Shown: piece by piece, positions 7,321-9,138 of the stretch
Layout: every line of letters starts with the position of its first letter
Numbering within the stretch: position 1 is the stretch's first letter
Assembly: GCA_002391105.1 (NCBI GenBank)
Contig: DGRT01000111.1
Coordinates: 1-9,138 of the forward strand
Direction: 5' to 3'
Length of the DNA: 9,138 nucleotides
Source: Lachnospiraceae bacterium UBA4381
GTDB lineage: Bacteria; Bacillota; Clostridia; Lachnospirales; Lachnospiraceae
Position numbers and translations under genes: made by a program
Notes under the pieces: model-generated
What the model was told of the DNA's origin: nothing
Databases searched by the model: none
The model's input: the letters and a program-made list of their open reading frames with translations, nothing else

Positions 7321-8523
7321 TTAACCAAGGCAGTCCCTGATAATGCTAACTGCTTTGTCGCAGTCCTCCTTTGTTACAATAAGCGGAGGAACCATTCTAA
7401 TAACATCAGGCTTAACTACCGACATCAGAAGCTTCCTGTCAAAGGCATCATGCTTTACAGCAGCAGCTATATTGCTGTCAAATACTACACCAACCAGAAG
7501 CCCCTGTCCTCTTACCTCTGTAACGTGAGGCAGCTTTCTCAGCTCTGACATGAAGTATGCACCCATTTCAGCAGCATTTTCCGACAGCTTCTTATCGATT
7601 ATCTCACTGACAGCCGCATAGGAAGCTGCACAGCATACAGGATTTCCACCAAAGGTTGTTCCATGGGAACCGGCCGAAAGAGCTTTCATGGCAGTTTCTG
7701 TAGCACACATGGCAGCTATCGGCATACCGCCTCCCATAGCCTTTGCCATGGTTACCGCATCCGGCTTTATGCCATAATTCATATATGACATAAGCTTTCC
7801 GGTACGTCCCCAGCCGGTCTGAACCTCATCCAGCAGCAGCAGCATATTCTTTTTATCACACAGCTCTCTGAGACCGGTCATGAATTCCTGAGTTGCAGGA
7901 TATACACCACCTTCACCCTGAACAGGCTCTACCATAATAGCTATAACATCATCAGTTGCTGCCTCTTCAAATGAACTGAGATTGTTGAACTCGGCATATT
8001 TAAAGCCCTCCGGAAGGGGTTCAAAGCCTTTCTGTATAGCACTTCCGGGCTGTCCGGTGGCTGTAAGTGTAGCAAGAGTTCTGCCATGGAAGGAATTCAG
8101 CGCAGTAACTATCTTATATCTCTTTCCACCTGATATATCATTTCCGTATTTACGAGCCATCTTGATCATGGCTTCATTCGCCTCAGCTCCCGAATTCTGG
8201 AACTGTATCTTATCCATACCGATACTTTCACAGATAAGCTTTGCCAGCATAGTCTGCGGAACATTATAGAAATAATTGGAGATATGTATCATATCATCCG
8301 CCTGCTCTTTTATAGCCTGAATGACCTTCTCATTACAGCCTCCTACAGAATTAACAGCTATACCACCAAGAAAGTCCAGATACTCTCCGCCATTCTCGTC
8401 ATATACGATCATGTCCTTAGTACCATCAGCTATAAAATCATACCTTTTGAAGGTCTCATTCATATATTTCTCGGCTGTTTCTACAAGTTCATCCTTAGTC
8501 ATATTAAAATCTTTTAATTTCAT
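7321..8523 (-). CDS. argD: Acetylornithine aminotransferase (class III, PLP-dependent)
   Basis: 400 residues, the usual length for ArgD. It is a cytoplasmic fold-type I enzyme that transfers an amino group from glutamate to N-acetylglutamate semialdehyde to form N-acetylornithine in arginine biosynthesis. Landmarks: QNSGAEANEAMIKMAR (109-124, cofactor phosphate binding), NSFHGRT (143-149), EPVQGEGG (199-206), LLDEVQTGWGRTG (230-242, D232 against the pyridine nitrogen), MAKAMGGGMPI (259-269, Schiff-base lysine K261) and HGTTFGGNPV (288-297). The start is supported by AGAGGAAG (8531-8538), 7 bases upstream of the ATG. No other arginine genes are in view; its neighbours are an ABC exporter and an M18 peptidase with its own promoter. 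Class III aminotransferases are hard to separate by substrate, so ornithine, succinylornithine or N-acetyl-diaminopimelate activity cannot be excluded. ArgD is the best reading. Confidence 0.88.
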   Translation of the reverse strand: MKLKDFNMTKDELVETAEKYMNETFKRYDFIADGTKDMIVYDENGGEYLDFLGGIAVNSVGGCNEKVIQAIKEQADDMIHISNYFYNVPQTMLAKLICESIGMDKIQFQNSGAEANEAMIKMARKYGNDISGGKRYKIVTALNSFHGRTLATLTATGQPGSAIQKGFEPLPEGFKYAEFNNLSSFEEAATDDVIAIMVEPVQGEGGVYPATQEFMTGLRELCDKKNMLLLLDEVQTGWGRTGKLMSYMNYGIKPDAVTMAKAMGGGMPIAAMCATETAMKALSAGSHGTTFGGNPVCCAASYAAVSEIIDKKLSENAAEMGAYFMSELRKLPHVTEVRGQGLLVGVVFDSNIAAAVKHDAFDRKLLMSVVKPDVIRMVPPLIVTKEDCDKAVSIIRDCLG

Positions 8524-8550
8524 AATCTTTCTTCCTCTAACATTTTATTT

Positions 8551-8612
8551 AATGTGACAGGGGGACAGGCACCTTATCACAAAATGTGACAGGGGGACAG
8601 GCACCTTGTCAC
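8551..8612. repeat. Tandem pair of 27-bp palindromic repeats, 32-bp period
   Basis: Two copies of GTGACAGGGGGACAGGCACC plus TTRTCAC lie head to tail at 8554-8580 and 8586-8612, each preceded by AAT. They differ at one base (A at 8576, G at 8608). Each begins GTGACA and ends TGTCAC (TATCAC in the first copy), so a single unit can fold into a hairpin with a 6-bp outer stem, two more inner pairs and a G-rich loop. In the minus-strand transcript the one difference becomes a G-U pair, so folding is kept. They lie in the presumed argD leader. They look like REP-type intergenic repeats of the kind mobilised by IS200-like RAYT transposases; that link is inferred, as no transposase is present here. 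Confidence 0.85.
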
Positions 8613-8654
8613 ATAGTCACATGGGATCAACGACTCGCCTTGCAATTGTTGACT

Positions 8655-8683
8655 ATTGTATCACACATCAGATTCAATTTAAA
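8655..8683 (-). promoter_or_regulatory. Candidate argD promoter with extended -10
   Basis: On the minus strand TTTAAA (8678-8683, four of six -35 bases) is followed after 17 bp by TACAAT (8655-8660), preceded by TGA, which gives an extended -10 element. The -35 overlaps the last codons of the ABC exporter gene. A start near 8648 would give argD a leader of about 125 bases containing both palindromic repeats. Read-through from the ABC gene is the alternative, because no strong T-tailed terminator lies between them. Confidence 0.4.
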
Positions 8684-9138
8684 GTAGATACAAACTGACT
8701 GTTATAAAGGTCATAGTAGAAGCCCTTTTTACTGAGAAGCTCTTCATGACTTCCCTGCTCTATTACATCTCCGTCCTTCATAACAAGGATAACATCGGAT
8801 TCCCTGATAGTTGAAAGCCGGTGTGCTACAACAAAGCTTGTCCTGCCCTTCATCATCTCAGCGAAGGCACGCTGTATCATTATCTCGGTACGGGTATCGA
8901 TTGAAGATGTAGCCTCATCAAGTATGAGCATAGGTGGATCAAGAAGCATGATCCTCGTTATGCACAGAAGCTGCTTCTGCCCCTGTGAGAGTCCCTCTCC
9001 ATCTTCTCCTATAACAGTCTGATAGCCATTTTCAAGTCTCTTTATAAATCCGTGGGCATGCGATGCCTTTGCGGCTTCTATGACCTCTTCATCGGAAGCC
9101 TCGGGCTTTCCCATACGGATATTATCCATAATGGTTCC
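8674..9138 (-). CDS. ABC exporter, C-terminal ATP-binding part (5' end outside window)
   Basis: The frame is open to the right edge and begins GTIMDNIRMGKPEAS, so the ATG at 9127-9129 is an internal methionine and not the start. The visible 154 residues are the second half of a nucleotide-binding domain. The signature is LSQGQKQL (a frequent LSGGQ variant in exporters), then Walker B with D-loop MLILDEATSSID, and the H-loop VVAHRLST. The protein ends in VSTLN. The GTIMDNI entry and the position of the domain at the C-terminus fit a half-transporter with an N-terminal membrane domain (MsbA/MdlB/LmrA type); such genes often sit in pairs. Walker A and the membrane part are not in the window. The substrate (drug, lipid or peptide) cannot be told. 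Confidence 0.93.
   Translation of the reverse strand, partial: GTIMDNIRMGKPEASDEEVIEAAKASHAHGFIKRLENGYQTVIGEDGEGLSQGQKQLLCITRIMLLDPPMLILDEATSSIDTRTEIMIQRAFAEMMKGRTSFVVAHRLSTIRESDVILVMKDGDVIEQGSHEELLSKKGFYYDLYNSQFVSTLN

Noticed and set aside
8613..8673. T-box, riboswitch or arginine-repressor site in the argD leader
   Set aside because: I could find no T-box core, no recognisable aptamer and no convincing ARG-box; only a weak GTCAAC/GTTGAT pairing with a 16-base loop.
9127..9129. ATG as the start of a small ABC ATPase gene
   Set aside because: The frame continues upstream as GTI to the window edge, matching the usual internal entry of exporter ATPase domains, so the gene is cut by the window.

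Overview
The window reads as chromosomal DNA of a low-GC Firmicute, most likely a gut Lachnospiraceae (Coprococcus/Roseburia-like). This is inferred from the protein style, the strong AGGAGG-type ribosome binding sites, the moderate GC content and the hybrid-kinase architecture; the genus is a guess. All five genes lie on the minus strand, so transcription runs from high to low coordinates. Nothing on the plus strand looks like a real gene.

Right edge, in transcription order: the C-terminal ATP-binding half of an ABC exporter (8674-9138, cut by the window edge). Next is a 150-bp spacer holding two near-identical 27-bp palindromic repeats and a candidate promoter, then an argD-type acetylornithine aminotransferase (7321-8523). 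No other arginine genes are visible.

Centre and left: after a 100-bp spacer with a good sigma-A-like promoter comes a compact three-gene unit. It contains an M18 metallo-aminopeptidase (5793-7220), a 1424-residue membrane hybrid sensor kinase (1506-5780) and an unfamiliar 461-residue helix-turn-helix protein (101-1486). The gaps are 12 and 19 bp, and a textbook intrinsic terminator overlaps the last stop codon. This looks like one transcription unit: a cytoplasmic peptidase, a large extracellular-sensing signalling protein and a putative DNA-binding regulator. An AT-rich leader with a Shine-Dalgarno sequence for a further minus-strand gene begins at the left edge.

The most notable item is the sensor kinase. 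It has fourteen beta-propeller blades (two seven-bladed propellers), a Y_Y_Y domain, one membrane span, a HisKA-like helix, an ATPase domain, a receiver domain and an Hpt domain. The position of the phospho-accepting histidine in the HisKA H-box is asparagine (N805), and the ATPase G2 box is altered. The receiver aspartate and the Hpt histidine are kept. It may therefore be a phosphorelay scaffold, a phosphatase or a pseudokinase instead of an ordinary autokinase.
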